Part shown: positions 46,466-54,946 of the stretch, piece after piece | How positions within the stretch are numbered: position 1 is the stretch's first letter | How the letters are laid out: each line of letters begins with the position of its first letter | Source: Candidatus Methylomirabilis sp. | GTDB taxonomy: Bacteria > Methylomirabilota > Methylomirabilia > Methylomirabilales > Methylomirabilaceae | Direction: 5' to 3' | Assembly: GCA_002634395.1 (NCBI GenBank) | Contig: NSJM01000008.1 | Span: forward strand, 1 to 56,690 | Length of the DNA stretch: 56,690 nt | The notes under the pieces: generated by a model | What the model was told of the DNA's origin: nothing | Database searches by the model: none | What the model saw: only the letters and a program-made list of their open reading frames with translations | Position numbers and translations under genes: made by a program

Positions 46466-47185
46466 TCAGCGGCTCCTCACCAGAATCCGTTCGGCCAAGG
46501 TAAGAAACTCCAAGCCGAACATCTCCATCTCCGTCGCCTGTCTTCTGACTCGATTTAAAAAATAGTTGTAGGCGATTACTGCCGGAATAGCCGTCCCCAG
46601 TCCGGCCGCCGTGGTGATCAGCGCCTCTGCGACTCCAGGCGCCACCGCACCCAAGTTCGCAGAACCCGCCTGGCCAATACTTGCGAAGGCGTCCATAATC
46701 CCCCACACCGTCCCGAAGAGACCAACGAACGGTGCCACGTTACCTGTAGTCGCCAGAAAGATCAGGTTGCGTTCCTGTTGCGCAACCTCCTTCATGCTCG
46801 CAAGGCGGAGGGTACGACTGATGAGCTCAAGTGGCTCCAGATAAATAGGCATTTCGGCAACGGTTGTTTTTGTCTCATGGGCGGCCGGCCATTGGTTGAC
46901 CTGGCCTTGGCCGCCTTTCACCAACTGACTGAGCTCTCGGTATCCCTCCTGAAACACACTCACAATTGGGCTTTTCACAAATCGCTTCGATTCCTCAAAA
47001 ACAGTCGTGAGGTTCTTGGCCGATCGAAAGGTGTGGAGGAATCGAGCCGATTCTCGTTGGGCTCGCCGGAAGAGACCGAACTTCATAAAGATCAGCGTCC
47101 AACTCATCAAGGAAAAGCCCAGCAGGATGAGTAGCACCGCCTTAGCAACGAGCCCTGCTTGCACAACGAGACTGACAGCATTCAT
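46466..47185 (-). CDS. tolQ: Tol-Pal system protein TolQ (ExbB family)
   Basis: Inner-membrane channel subunit of the Tol motor. 239 aa with three membrane helices: about 12-36 (AKAVLLILLGFSLMSWTLIF), 140-165 (TTGNVAPFVGLFGTVWGIMDAF, in part) and 185-208 (EALITTAAGLGTAIPAVIAY). The GLFGTVWG and TTAAGLGTAIPA motifs are the family signature. First of the tolQ-R-A-B-pal-cpoB series, 97 bases after the small lipoprotein gene. Confidence 0.96.
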   Translation of the reverse strand: MNAVSLVVQAGLVAKAVLLILLGFSLMSWTLIFMKFGLFRRAQRESARFLHTFRSAKNLTTVFEESKRFVKSPIVSVFQEGYRELSQLVKGGQGQVNQWPAAHETKTTVAEMPIYLEPLELISRTLRLASMKEVAQQERNLIFLATTGNVAPFVGLFGTVWGIMDAFASIGQAGSANLGAVAPGVAEALITTAAGLGTAIPAVIAYNYFLNRVRRQATEMEMFGLEFLTLAERILVRSR

Positions 47186-47282
47186 CTTATGATCCTTAAG
47201 TTTTGCTTATACCACCACCATGTATCACGGTCAAGATCATTCAGCCGCCGGCTCTCGTGCTCAGCCGCCCCTCCTGAGGTCC

Positions 47283-47618
47283 TCACCGGGCGTTCCGCTG
47301 CACCTCCTCCGGCAGACTCGAGGTGTAGGAGTACGACCTGGCGATCCCCTGTTCGGTAAATTTGACATGCAGCTCTTTGGAGAGGGCTCGGCCAAATCCG
47401 CCCGCCCTCACATAGACCCACGTCCAAGTTTGATCTCCGTCCTCGATTCCAACCTGGGTCGGAGAGCCAAAGAGCTGAAGCAGCTCAGCCCGCGTGGTGA
47501 CCCCGTTCTTAATCGTCGCCGTAGTGGGCGTCGGGAACTCCGCACCAACCGAGATACATCCGGCAAGCAGTAGGATAAAACACCCAAGGCTTAAGATGCG
47601 ACGGTACGAGCGGTACAT
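47283..47618 (-). CDS. Small BamE/SmpA-like lipoprotein
   Basis: 111 aa. The lipoprotein signal has a hydrophobic stretch at 8-19 and the lipobox LLAGC, with Cys21. The mature part has the SmpA/OmlA pattern: KNGVTTRAELLQLFGSPTQV, then a strand pair (QTWTWVYVRA and ELHVKFTEQGIARSYSY). BamE is the best-known relative and helps the outer-membrane assembly machine. Here the gene precedes tolQ on the same strand, so a Tol-linked envelope role is possible. A GAGGAGAGG site precedes the ATG. Confidence 0.7.
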   Translation of the reverse strand: MYRSYRRILSLGCFILLLAGCISVGAEFPTPTTATIKNGVTTRAELLQLFGSPTQVGIEDGDQTWTWVYVRAGGFGRALSKELHVKFTEQGIARSYSYTSSLPEEVQRNAR

Positions 47619-48064
47619 CTGCCTCTCCTCTTTTGGTAGGGTTCACAGTGGGTAACGCGCGGATTCACACGGTACGGTCCGTTATTCAGACACCTCATCA
47701 TCCGGAACGCCTAACGATCCAGATAAGAAAAAAGTAGGAGAAAAGTGCTGTCTGCTCTTTCGTAATCGAGCCGAATGCCCCTGCGCCTCACGGCGATGTT
47801 GATTCGGGGAATCGCCACACTCTTTACGCAGCAGGTCTCGAATTGTGGCAGCCTTCAGGGGAAAGTGTGAACTGTGGAAATTCTTTAGTCGAACAGGGCA
47901 CAATCGCAAGTTGACCGGCCGTCGGGCGAGCCTGCTCGTCCGAACGAGTCCGGTCCAACAAGTCGTTCAGCCGCCTCAAGCAAGCCAGGAGGCTCATCGC
48001 ACGCGGAACGTACGACCTATTAACCCGCGTCCCACAATATACGTAACCGCAGCAAAACTACAAA
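47619..48064. other. Gene-poor 446-base gap
   Basis: No convincing gene. A minus-strand open frame of 75 codons at 47682-47909 has no ribosome binding site or recognisable motif. Around 47920-47945 a GC-rich near-palindrome, GGGCGAGC with GCTCGTCC, could form a hairpin. The stretch separates the tol cluster from an AT-rich gene of unknown function. Confidence 0.6.
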
Positions 48065-48436
48065 CTAGGGGCGATTGAAGATGATACAATAAATACCGGA
48101 GTTACCACTCGATGCTTGGCAGGGAAATATTTTTGTTCGTGCGATAAGGTCCTCACCGCCTAGTTTTGCGAACTCCTTTCGAATCTTTTCGTGAAGAAAT
48201 GCCTCATCATCAAGCTTTTCAGTTGTTGCTGCCTTCGAGATGCAATCCAGAGAAATAGAGTAACCTTTGGATCGTTGCAGGGTAGTAATTTGTTCCAGCA
48301 ATTTGAATGAATCACCCACGGGCTGACGAGTGAGAATCAATACACCCTGCACTTCCTTTTCCGTTGAATCGGATGACGTTGATTGTGCGGACTCCTCTTT
48401 CCGTTGCCCGCCGAACATTTTACGCAGAAACTTCAT
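48065..48436 (-). CDS. Unknown small protein, AT-rich gene
   Basis: 123 aa, not recognised. The ATG at 48436 has AAAGGAG nine bases upstream, which supports real translation. The first 12 residues are basic (MKFLRKMFGGQRK), followed by a Ser/Thr/Glu-rich stretch to about 32, then a compact-looking domain: VQGVLILTRQPVGDSFKLLE, a Lys/Glu-rich helix at about 70-95, and GIYCIIFN at the end. No membrane span, signal peptide or cysteine motif. A sampled line (48181-48240) is about 42% GC against well over 50% around it, suggesting acquisition by transfer. Confidence 0.7.
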   Translation of the reverse strand: MKFLRKMFGGQRKEESAQSTSSDSTEKEVQGVLILTRQPVGDSFKLLEQITTLQRSKGYSISLDCISKAATTEKLDDEAFLHEKIRKEFAKLGGEDLIARTKIFPCQASSGNSGIYCIIFNRP

Positions 48437-48461
48437 ATTCGCTTCTCCTTTGAGCACAATG

Positions 48462-48494
48462 GTTGCCGACGCGCTGATCGCCGTGATCGGCAAC
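48462..48494. promoter_or_regulatory. Inverted repeat in the leader of the unknown AT-rich gene
   Basis: Perfect arms GTTGCCGA (48462-48469) and TCGGCAAC (48487-48494) enclose 17 bases that contain two GATC sites. It lies 26 bases upstream of the start codon at 48436, where a leader hairpin or an operator would be. Which of the two cannot be told. Confidence 0.45.
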
Positions 48495-48579
48495 AAGAAG
48501 GCCAATTATCGCGCGGAGTATCTTCACATAGAAAGACCCCATGCTATTTGATCTATGCTAAGTTGACCCTTGTGGAGAT

Positions 48580-48622
48580 GTCAAGCGGAAATGAAAATTC
48601 TCAGATGGTAATTCCGCTTGAC
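48580..48622. repeat. 11-base inverted repeat
   Basis: Arms GTCAAGCGGAA (48580-48590) and TTCCGCTTGAC (48612-48622) with 21 AT-rich bases between. No gene overlaps it. It could be a regulator site for the unknown AT-rich gene or joined ends of a lost mobile element. Confidence 0.6.
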
Positions 48623-48851
48623 TTCCCCTTTCGCCTGCTGGTACGCTCCATCGACATGAGCAGGATTTGGGCGGTGCCGGCCCTGGATCGGCCCTCCACA
48701 GGTCTTCCGATCCCCATCCCAGACGGTTGTTCGGCTTCCTCGATCGCTCACCGACCCCTTTCCAACTTTCTATCAATCAAGAGCAGCGCCGAGAACCATG
48801 GGTGTAAGCCCGTAGGTATCTCGTGGGTATCTATGGATATCGACTTATCGG
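48623..48851. other. Gap without recognisable content
   Basis: Open frames here are short, lack ribosome binding sites and resemble no family I know. It may be decayed coding DNA belonging to the broken gene that follows. Confidence 0.4.
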
Positions 48852-49172
48852 ATGACCGACGCGATTCACGCAACCATGCCGACACCGGGAATCATTATGG
48901 TGGACAGTGGTTTCGCCGGGGTCAAGTGCGCGCGGCCGGTGTGGGCACGCCACTTGATGTCGTTAAAGAAGACCGCGCCTGTCGCCGACTTTATGCGCAC
49001 GGACCCGCTCGCCGTCACGCTCGCCGACACGACGCTCACCGCCGGCTCGACGATGCGCGATCACCAGCTCACATAGCTGCCTGTACTCACCGACCACAAC
49101 AGTCGTCACCTCGTCGGCTGCCTCAAGCCGCATACGATCCTGGCGTATGCGGTCCGGCACCTGCCGGCGTAG
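48852..49172 (+). pseudogene. Broken CBS-domain gene
   Basis: In one frame 48852-49076 encodes 74 residues ending in VADFMRTDPLAVTLADTTL and MRDHQLT, the first half of a CBS domain. A TAG stop (49074-49076) follows; reading on in the same frame gives LPVLTDHNSRHLVGCLKPHT and ILAYAVRHLPA, the second half, before a second stop at 49170-49172. A single change of a Gln codon to TAG would explain this. CBS domains sense adenosyl compounds in channels and enzymes; the original partner domain is lost or unrecognisable. Confidence 0.6.
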
Positions 49173-49277
49173 ACACAGGCACGGTCGCGACGGGTTTCAC
49201 GAGCATTCCCACGGAGACAGCGGCGCCGACCATGGCGCCAGTCCTCTTGCAGTGATCAGATGGAGAAGGAGCACGTC

Positions 49278-52133
49278 ATGAACCCTTTGCGAGCGTTGTT
49301 CGATTACGGACAATCGGTCTGGTTGGACTATATTCGGCGAGGTCTGATCACCAGCGGTGAACTACAGCGCCTGGTAGATGAGGAGGGGGTGACCGGCGTC
49401 ACCTCAAACCCTGCCATCTTCGAGAAGGCAATCACCGGAAGCACCGACTACGCCGATGCCCTTACCCGCATCGAGCAGCAAAGGGATCTTGACGCCAGGT
49501 CGCGTTACGAGCAGTTGGCGATCAAAGACATCCAGGACGCTGCAGACGTGCTGCTCCCTGTCTATGAGCAGACGAAGCGGCGGGACGGCTTCGTGAGTCT
49601 GGAGGTCTCGCCCCACCTCGCCCACGAGACGCAGGCCACAATGGATGAGGTGCGAAGGCTGTGGCGGATGGTTGGACGCCCAAACGTGATGATCAAGGTT
49701 CCGGGCACCCTGGAGGGCCTCCCTGCCATTACAGCGCTCATCGGTGAAGGGATCAACGTCAACGTTACCCTACTCTTCTCCCAACAGGTCTACGAGCGGG
49801 TCGCCCTTGCCTACATCGCGGGCCTGGAAGCGCTCGTTGCGCGGGGCGGCGATCCGGACACCGTCTCGAGCGTCGCCAGCTTCTTCATCAGCCGAATCGA
49901 TTCCGCCATCGATGCGACCCTCACGGCCCGACTGAACAGTGCCCCGGACGCGCAAGCGCAGGTGATGCTCAACAGCCTGCTGGGCAAGGTCGCCATCGCG
50001 AACGGGAAGCTGACCTATCAGCGGTATAAGGCGATCTTCAGCGGTGAGCGGTGGCAGGCCCTGGCGGGACGGGGCGCACACACTCAGCGCGTGTTGTGGG
50101 CCAGTACGAGCACTAAGAACCCTCATTACCGCGACGTAATCTATGTAGAGGAGCTGATCGGCCCCGACACGGTGAACACGATGCCGTCCGCCACGCTGGA
50201 AGCGTTCCGGGATCATGGACGCCCACGACCAAGTATCGAGGAGGACGTCGAGGGGGCGCGCGAGACCATGGCGACCCTCGAGCGGGTGGGAATCTCGATG
50301 ACGGAAGTCACCGACAGATTGCTGAACGACGGCGTACAGTTGTTCGCCGAGGCGTTTGACAAGCTGCTGCAGGCGGTGGACAAGCGGTGTCAACCAGCCG
50401 TAAGCACCGTGGTCAACCGCCAGACCTACGCGCTACCCGACAATCTCGCCACTTCTGTCCGGGCGTCGCTCGAGGCTTGGCGTATAGACGGTACGGTGCG
50501 ACGATTGTGGGCGCGCGACGCCACCCTCTGGACCGGGACGGATGAAGGGGAGTGGCTGGGCTGGCTGCGGATCACCGAGGACCAGCGGGCGACATGCCTC
50601 CGCCTGCGGACCATCGCCGAAGAGGTGAAGTCCGCAGGGTTCTCACATGTGCTGCTCCTGGGGATGGGGGGCTCCAGCCTCTGTCCAGAGGTGGTGGCCA
50701 GGACGTTCGGTAGACAGAACGGCTACCCTAAGCTTTACGTGCTGGACTCGACCGACCCTGCTCAGGTCAGGGCCTTCGAGGCGCAAGTAAACATGGCCAA
50801 CACAATCTTCATCGTGTCGAGCAAGTCAGGCACCACCCTGGAACCGAACATCTTCACACAGTATTTCTTTGAACGCGTGGGACAGATCATCGGTATCGAC
50901 GAGGCCGGAAGCCGGTTTATCGCCATTACTGACCCAGGCTCGACGTTACAGCAGCTCGCTGAGCGTCTTCGTTTTCGTCACATCTGCTATGGTCTCTCGA
51001 GCATCGGTGGCCGATACTCAGTCCTCTCCGATTTCGGCCTGGTGCCGGCGGCGATCATGGGAGTAGACGTGCTGAAGCTGCTGGACCGCGCCGAGGAGAT
51101 GGCGCACGCCTGTGCTTCATGCGTCCCGGTCGAGGTGAACCCCGGCGTCGTCCTGGGTACCATCCTCGGCGTCCTTGCCTGTGCTGGCCGCGACAAGGTG
51201 ACTCTCATCGCTTCTCCCGGTATATGGCACCTCGGCGCCTGGCTGGAGCAACTGCTCGCCGAATCGACCGGAAAGGCGGGGAAGGGACTGATCCCCGTCG
51301 ATCGTGAGTCCCTGGGTCCTCCAGAGGTCTACGGTACCGATCGCGTGTTTATCTACCTCAGAATGGTTTCTGCCCCGGTTCCGTGCCAGGATGCGGCACT
51401 GGATGCCCTCGAACGGGCCGGTCAGCCTGTGATCCGGATTGCCGTGACCGATCCCTACGACCTGGGAGCTGAGTTCTTCCGGTGGGAAATCGCGACCGCA
51501 GTGGCCGGATCTATCATCGGCATCAACCCCTTCAATCAGCCTGACGTGGAAGCAAGCAAGGTAGCGACGCGGGCATTGACGTCGGCATATGAGAAGACAG
51601 GCACAATCCCTCCGGAAGTCCCGATCCTACAGGAGGGCAGCATCACTCTGTTCAGTAACGAGCGGAATACCGCGATACTGGAGGAGGCCGCGGGAGCCGA
51701 TCGGTCGCTCGTCGGGTATCTCAGGGCGCACCTGAACCGGATCAGGTCGGGCGATTACTTCGCCCTCCTGGCCTATATCGAGATGAACGAAGCCCATGAA
51801 CGCACGCTTCAAAAGCTGCGTCATGCGGTCCGCGACGACAAGCGAGTGGCGACATGCGTGGGTTTCGGCCCGCGCTATTTGCATTCGACCGGCCAAGCCT
51901 ACAAGGGCGGACCGAATACCGGCGTCTTCCTGCAGATCACCTGCGATGACGCAGTCGATCTGCCTGTCCCAGGGCACCGGTATAGCTTTGGTGTAGTGAA
52001 GGCCGCTCAGGCACGCGGCGACTTCCAAGTCTTGACGGAACGGAATCGCCGAGCGTTACGGGTTCATCTCGATTCAGATGTGGAGGCCGGCCTGGCAACA
52101 CTGTACACCGCAATTCAGCAAGCCTTGCAATGA
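49278..52133 (+). CDS. tal-pgi: Fused transaldolase / glucose-6-phosphate isomerase
   Basis: Bifunctional enzyme of 951 aa. Residues 1 to about 365 are transaldolase: TGVTSNPAIFEKA, and Lys140 in NVMIKVPGT forms the Schiff base. Residues from about 395 on are glucose-6-phosphate isomerase: LLLGMGGSSLCPEVVA, the phosphate site IVSSKSGTTLEPN, and a C-terminal part with late conserved residues. The ATG at 49278 has AAGGAG six bases upstream; an ATG 18 bases earlier is less likely. Such fusions are known in several phyla. It leads the pentose phosphate operon, interconverting sugar phosphates and feeding glucose 6-phosphate to Zwf. Confidence 0.95.
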   Translation: MNPLRALFDYGQSVWLDYIRRGLITSGELQRLVDEEGVTGVTSNPAIFEKAITGSTDYADALTRIEQQRDLDARSRYEQLAIKDIQDAADVLLPVYEQTKRRDGFVSLEVSPHLAHETQATMDEVRRLWRMVGRPNVMIKVPGTLEGLPAITALIGEGINVNVTLLFSQQVYERVALAYIAGLEALVARGGDPDTVSSVASFFISRIDSAIDATLTARLNSAPDAQAQVMLNSLLGKVAIANGKLTYQRYKAIFSGERWQALAGRGAHTQRVLWASTSTKNPHYRDVIYVEELIGPDTVNTMPSATLEAFRDHGRPRPSIEEDVEGARETMATLERVGISMTEVTDRLLNDGVQLFAEAFDKLLQAVDKRCQPAVSTVVNRQTYALPDNLATSVRASLEAWRIDGTVRRLWARDATLWTGTDEGEWLGWLRITEDQRATCLRLRTIAEEVKSAGFSHVLLLGMGGSSLCPEVVARTFGRQNGYPKLYVLDSTDPAQVRAFEAQVNMANTIFIVSSKSGTTLEPNIFTQYFFERVGQIIGIDEAGSRFIAITDPGSTLQQLAERLRFRHICYGLSSIGGRYSVLSDFGLVPAAIMGVDVLKLLDRAEEMAHACASCVPVEVNPGVVLGTILGVLACAGRDKVTLIASPGIWHLGAWLEQLLAESTGKAGKGLIPVDRESLGPPEVYGTDRVFIYLRMVSAPVPCQDAALDALERAGQPVIRIAVTDPYDLGAEFFRWEIATAVAGSIIGINPFNQPDVEASKVATRALTSAYEKTGTIPPEVPILQEGSITLFSNERNTAILEEAAGADRSLVGYLRAHLNRIRSGDYFALLAYIEMNEAHERTLQKLRHAVRDDKRVATCVGFGPRYLHSTGQAYKGGPNTGVFLQITCDDAVDLPVPGHRYSFGVVKAAQARGDFQVLTERNRRALRVHLDSDVEAGLATLYTAIQQALQ

Positions 52134-52161
52134 TGCCACGTGCAAGCGTGACTGATCGAGT

Positions 52162-52210
52162 CTTGACGCTGACGGCTGAATGCTGACTGCTGATCGCTGA
52201 ATACTGACCG
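52162..52210. repeat. 7-base periodic tract, CTGANNG type, before gnd
   Basis: Six clear units and one imperfect unit in a single register on the plus strand, for example CTGAATG and CTGACTG. They fill most of the 104-base gap between tal-pgi and gnd, ending 18 bases before the gnd ribosome binding site region. Confidence 0.75.
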
Positions 52211-52237
52211 CTTCGTTTCATGAGAGGAGCACACGCG

Positions 52238-53221
52238 ATGCAACTCGGGATGATCGGCCTGGGGAGGATGGGCGCAAACATGGTTCGTCGTCTGTTGCGC
52301 GATGGGCATCAGTGCATCGTGTTCGACACACATCCCGATCGCGTAAGGGCATTGACACACGAGGGCGCAACGGCCGCCATGTCGCTGGATGAGTTTGTGC
52401 GCGCTCTCACCAGGCCGCGGGCGGCATGGGTGATGGTACCGGCAGGAGAGCCCACGGAGCAGACCGTCATGGCGCTCGCACAACGCATGGATGTAAATGA
52501 CATCATCATCGATGGCGGCAACTCCTACTTCAAGGACGATGTGCGCCGCGCGAAGGTGCTCCAGGCGCAAGGCATCCAGTATGTGGACGTGGGGACCAGC
52601 GGCGGGATCTTGGGGCTGGAGCGCGGCTACTGCCTGATGATCGGCGGCGCAGCGCGCGCAGTCGAGCGTCTGGAGCCGATTTTCAGGACACTCGCGCCTG
52701 GACTGGGCGACATCCCGCGCACCCCCGGTCGCGAGGAGCCGGGCAGTACGGCAGAGGAGGGCTACCTTCACTGCGGCCCGGTGGGCGCCGGCCATTTCGT
52801 CAAAATGATTCATAACGGCATTGAGTACGGCCTGATGCAGGCCTACGGGGAGGGCTTCGACATCCTGCGCAATGCGCTCTCACAGGACCTCCCTGAGGAA
52901 CACCGCTACGACTTCAACGTGGCTGACGTTGCGGAAGTATGGCGGCGCGGTAGCGTCGTATCATCGTGGCTGCTCGACCTGACGGCAACGGCGCTCGCGG
53001 AAGACCCCACGTTGTCGAACTACACAGGATTCGTCCAGGATTCCGGTGAGGGACGATGGACGATCATGGCGGCCATTGAAGAGGCCGTTCCCGCCGATGT
53101 TTTGTCGGCGTCCTTGTACGCGCGCTTCCGCTCACGCCAGGCGCACACCTTTGCCGAAAAGCTGCTGTCGGCGATGCGACAGAAGTTCGGTGGGCATGTC
53201 GAGCGGCCTGCCGGAGGATAG
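52238..53221 (+). CDS. gnd: 6-phosphogluconate dehydrogenase, decarboxylating, short type
   Basis: Converts 6-phosphogluconate to ribulose 5-phosphate and CO2. 327 aa, the short form (GntZ/YqeC-like) rather than the 470-aa form of E. coli. The nucleotide fold is [11 protein letters not shown]; the next strand reads [10 protein letters not shown], where an Asp replaces the Asn-Arg-Thr that binds the NADP phosphate, so NAD preference is likely. Active-site parts are [26 protein letters not shown] and [17 protein letters not shown]. The ATG at 52238 has AGGAG eight bases upstream. Confidence 0.94.
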   Translation: MQLGMIGLGRMGANMVRRLLRDGHQCIVFDTHPDRVRALTHEGATAAMSLDEFVRALTRPRAAWVMVPAGEPTEQTVMALAQRMDVNDIIIDGGNSYFKDDVRRAKVLQAQGIQYVDVGTSGGILGLERGYCLMIGGAARAVERLEPIFRTLAPGLGDIPRTPGREEPGSTAEEGYLHCGPVGAGHFVKMIHNGIEYGLMQAYGEGFDILRNALSQDLPEEHRYDFNVADVAEVWRRGSVVSSWLLDLTATALAEDPTLSNYTGFVQDSGEGRWTIMAAIEEAVPADVLSASLYARFRSRQAHTFAEKLLSAMRQKFGGHVERPAGG

Positions 53222-53225
53222 CACA

Positions 53226-54821
53226 ATGACTGCGACGCAGATCTTGACTGAGGCGATCACTCAGCCGTCCCATTACCAGGTGCCGGAAGGGTGCGCGCTG
53301 GTCATCTTCGGCGCATCCGGCGACCTGACCAGGCGCAAGCTCCTGCCCGCCCTGTACGCGCTGGCGCACGACGGCCTGCTCCCCGACCAGTTTGCGGTGA
53401 TCGGGTTCGCGCGAAAAGAAAAGAGTCACGAGGCGTTCCGCGAAGAGATGCGTCAGGCGGTGGAACAGTTTTCTCGTCTGCAACCGTTCAACGCTGGAGT
53501 ATGGGACCGCTTGGCGCGAGGCTTCTACTATGTCGCGGCGTCATTCGAGGACCCCGTCGGGTACGAGCGGCTCCGGGAGCTGCTCGTAGAGGTGGATCGC
53601 CGGCACGGTACCGGCGGCAATCGACTCTACTACCTGGCTACTCCTCCTGCGGCCTACGCGGCAGTTGTGGCCCGCTTAGGGGCCTCCGGACTGGTAAGCG
53701 AGGTTCGAGACGGCCCGTACGATACTGATCCTGCTCCAGAGACTCACGGGTGTTGTCGGATCATCATTGAAAAGCCGTTCGGACGCGACCTGGCAACGGC
53801 TCTGGCCCTGAATGCCGAGATCCACCGGGTCTTTCGCGAACGGCAGGTCTATCGCATCGACCACTACCTCGGTAAGGAAACGGTCCAGAACATCCTGACC
53901 TTCCGCTTCGGCAACAGCATCTTTGAACCGTTATGGAACCGTCGGTATATCGACCACATTCAGCTCTTAGTGGCGGAAGATCGTGGCGTGGAGGGTCGAG
54001 GCGGCTATTATGACAGCGCGGGCGCCATGCGGGACATGCTGCAAAACCACATGCTGCAACTCCTGTCGCTGGTGGCCATGGAGCCGCCGGCCACCTTCGA
54101 TCCTGACGCGGTCCGCGACGAGAAGGTCAAAGTCTTGCGCGCGATTCGTGAGGTGCTGGCAGCAGATGTGGAGAGCGCCACCGTCCGGGCGCAGTACATC
54201 AGCGGCCAGCTTCGCGGGAAAAGGATTGCAGCCTATGCCGACGAACCCGGGGTGGCGGCCGAGACGGCAACGGAGACCTTCGCAGCGCTTCGTCTGGAAA
54301 TCGACAACTGGCGTTGGGCGGGGGTACCGTTCTACCTGCGAACCGGGAAGGCGCTCCCGAAGCGGGTGACCGAGGTGACCATCCAGTACCGCCAGCCGCC
54401 GCTCTTGCTGTTTCAGCACGCGGGTCACCTTGGCCATGAGAGACGTGACGTGATCCAGCCGAACCGCTTGACGTTGCGGATCCAGCCCGATGAGGGGATC
54501 TCCCTGCGAGTGGGGCTCAAGCCTCCCGGGCCAAGTATCAGTCTGATTCCTGCCCGTTTAGGCTTCTCGTACCGGGAGGCCTTCGGAATCGATCCAACCG
54601 AAGCCTACGAGCGTCTGCTGCTCGACTGTATGCTTGGGGACTCGACGCTGTTCATTCGGCGCGATGAGGTCGAGTCCGCATGGGCTTTGGTGACGCCAAT
54701 AGTCGAAGCCTGGGCCGACGCCGGCCGCACCGGCCTAGCGTACCATCCCGCCGGTAGCTGGGGTCCAAAAGAAGCCGACCGCTTCATCGAGGCCGACGGC
54801 CGCAAGTGGGTCAATCCATAA
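53226..54821 (+). CDS. zwf: Glucose-6-phosphate 1-dehydrogenase
   Basis: First step of the oxidative pentose phosphate pathway. 531 aa from the ATG at 53226, four bases after the gnd stop, with GGAGG eight bases upstream. The nucleotide-binding motif is FGASGDLTRRKLLPALY; the catalytic signature is YRIDHYLGKETVQNIL; substrate residues follow in RWAGVPFYLRTGKALPKR. Length is slightly above the usual 490. The 80-base gap to pgl holds a palindrome and a 7-base periodic tract. Confidence 0.96.
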   Translation: MTATQILTEAITQPSHYQVPEGCALVIFGASGDLTRRKLLPALYALAHDGLLPDQFAVIGFARKEKSHEAFREEMRQAVEQFSRLQPFNAGVWDRLARGFYYVAASFEDPVGYERLRELLVEVDRRHGTGGNRLYYLATPPAAYAAVVARLGASGLVSEVRDGPYDTDPAPETHGCCRIIIEKPFGRDLATALALNAEIHRVFRERQVYRIDHYLGKETVQNILTFRFGNSIFEPLWNRRYIDHIQLLVAEDRGVEGRGGYYDSAGAMRDMLQNHMLQLLSLVAMEPPATFDPDAVRDEKVKVLRAIREVLAADVESATVRAQYISGQLRGKRIAAYADEPGVAAETATETFAALRLEIDNWRWAGVPFYLRTGKALPKRVTEVTIQYRQPPLLLFQHAGHLGHERRDVIQPNRLTLRIQPDEGISLRVGLKPPGPSISLIPARLGFSYREAFGIDPTEAYERLLLDCMLGDSTLFIRRDEVESAWALVTPIVEAWADAGRTGLAYHPAGSWGPKEADRFIEADGRKWVNP

Positions 54822-54835
54822 CACCTCCACTCCAA

Positions 54836-54854
54836 CCCCCTTTGACAAAGGGGG
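54836..54854. repeat. Perfect GC-rich palindrome between zwf and pgl
   Basis: CCCCCTTTG and CAAAGGGGG, nine-base arms around a single A, followed by a G-rich tail. Fifteen bases after the zwf stop. It could act as a transcript-stabilising or attenuating hairpin, or be a member of a dispersed palindrome family. Confidence 0.7.
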
Positions 54855-54876
54855 GCACGGGGGGATTTCTGCAAGG

Positions 54877-54904
54877 GTGACGGCTGAGTGCTGATTGCTG
54901 AATG
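54877..54904. repeat. 7-base periodic tract, CTGANNG type, before pgl
   Basis: Four units in register on the plus strand: GTGACGG, CTGAGTG, CTGATTG, CTGAATG. The last unit contains the ATG at 54902, the farthest upstream possible start of pgl. Confidence 0.65.
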
Positions 54905-54946
54905 CTATATTCTGAGCAAGGCTGGAGTCGTGAGATCCCGGTACCG

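Noticed and set aside
47682-47909. 75-codon minus-strand frame in the gap after the unknown gene
   Set aside because: No ribosome binding site, no hydrophobic core or motif, and composition like random translation.
48558-48776. Possible insertion sequence remnant around the 11-base inverted repeat
   Set aside because: The minus-strand frame of 72 codons has no transposase motif that I can name, and no target duplication is visible. Kept only as an inverted repeat.
48383-49255. 290-codon plus-strand frame across the accessory stretch
   Set aside because: It is in a different frame from the CBS-domain remnant, starts inside the unknown gene on the other strand, and its translation is low-complexity Arg/His-rich without similarity to a family.
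53046-53225. Upstream extension of zwf by 60 codons into gnd
   Set aside because: The extension overlaps the conserved gnd C terminus, is Arg-rich and lacks a start signal, while the ATG at 53226 has a well placed GGAGG.
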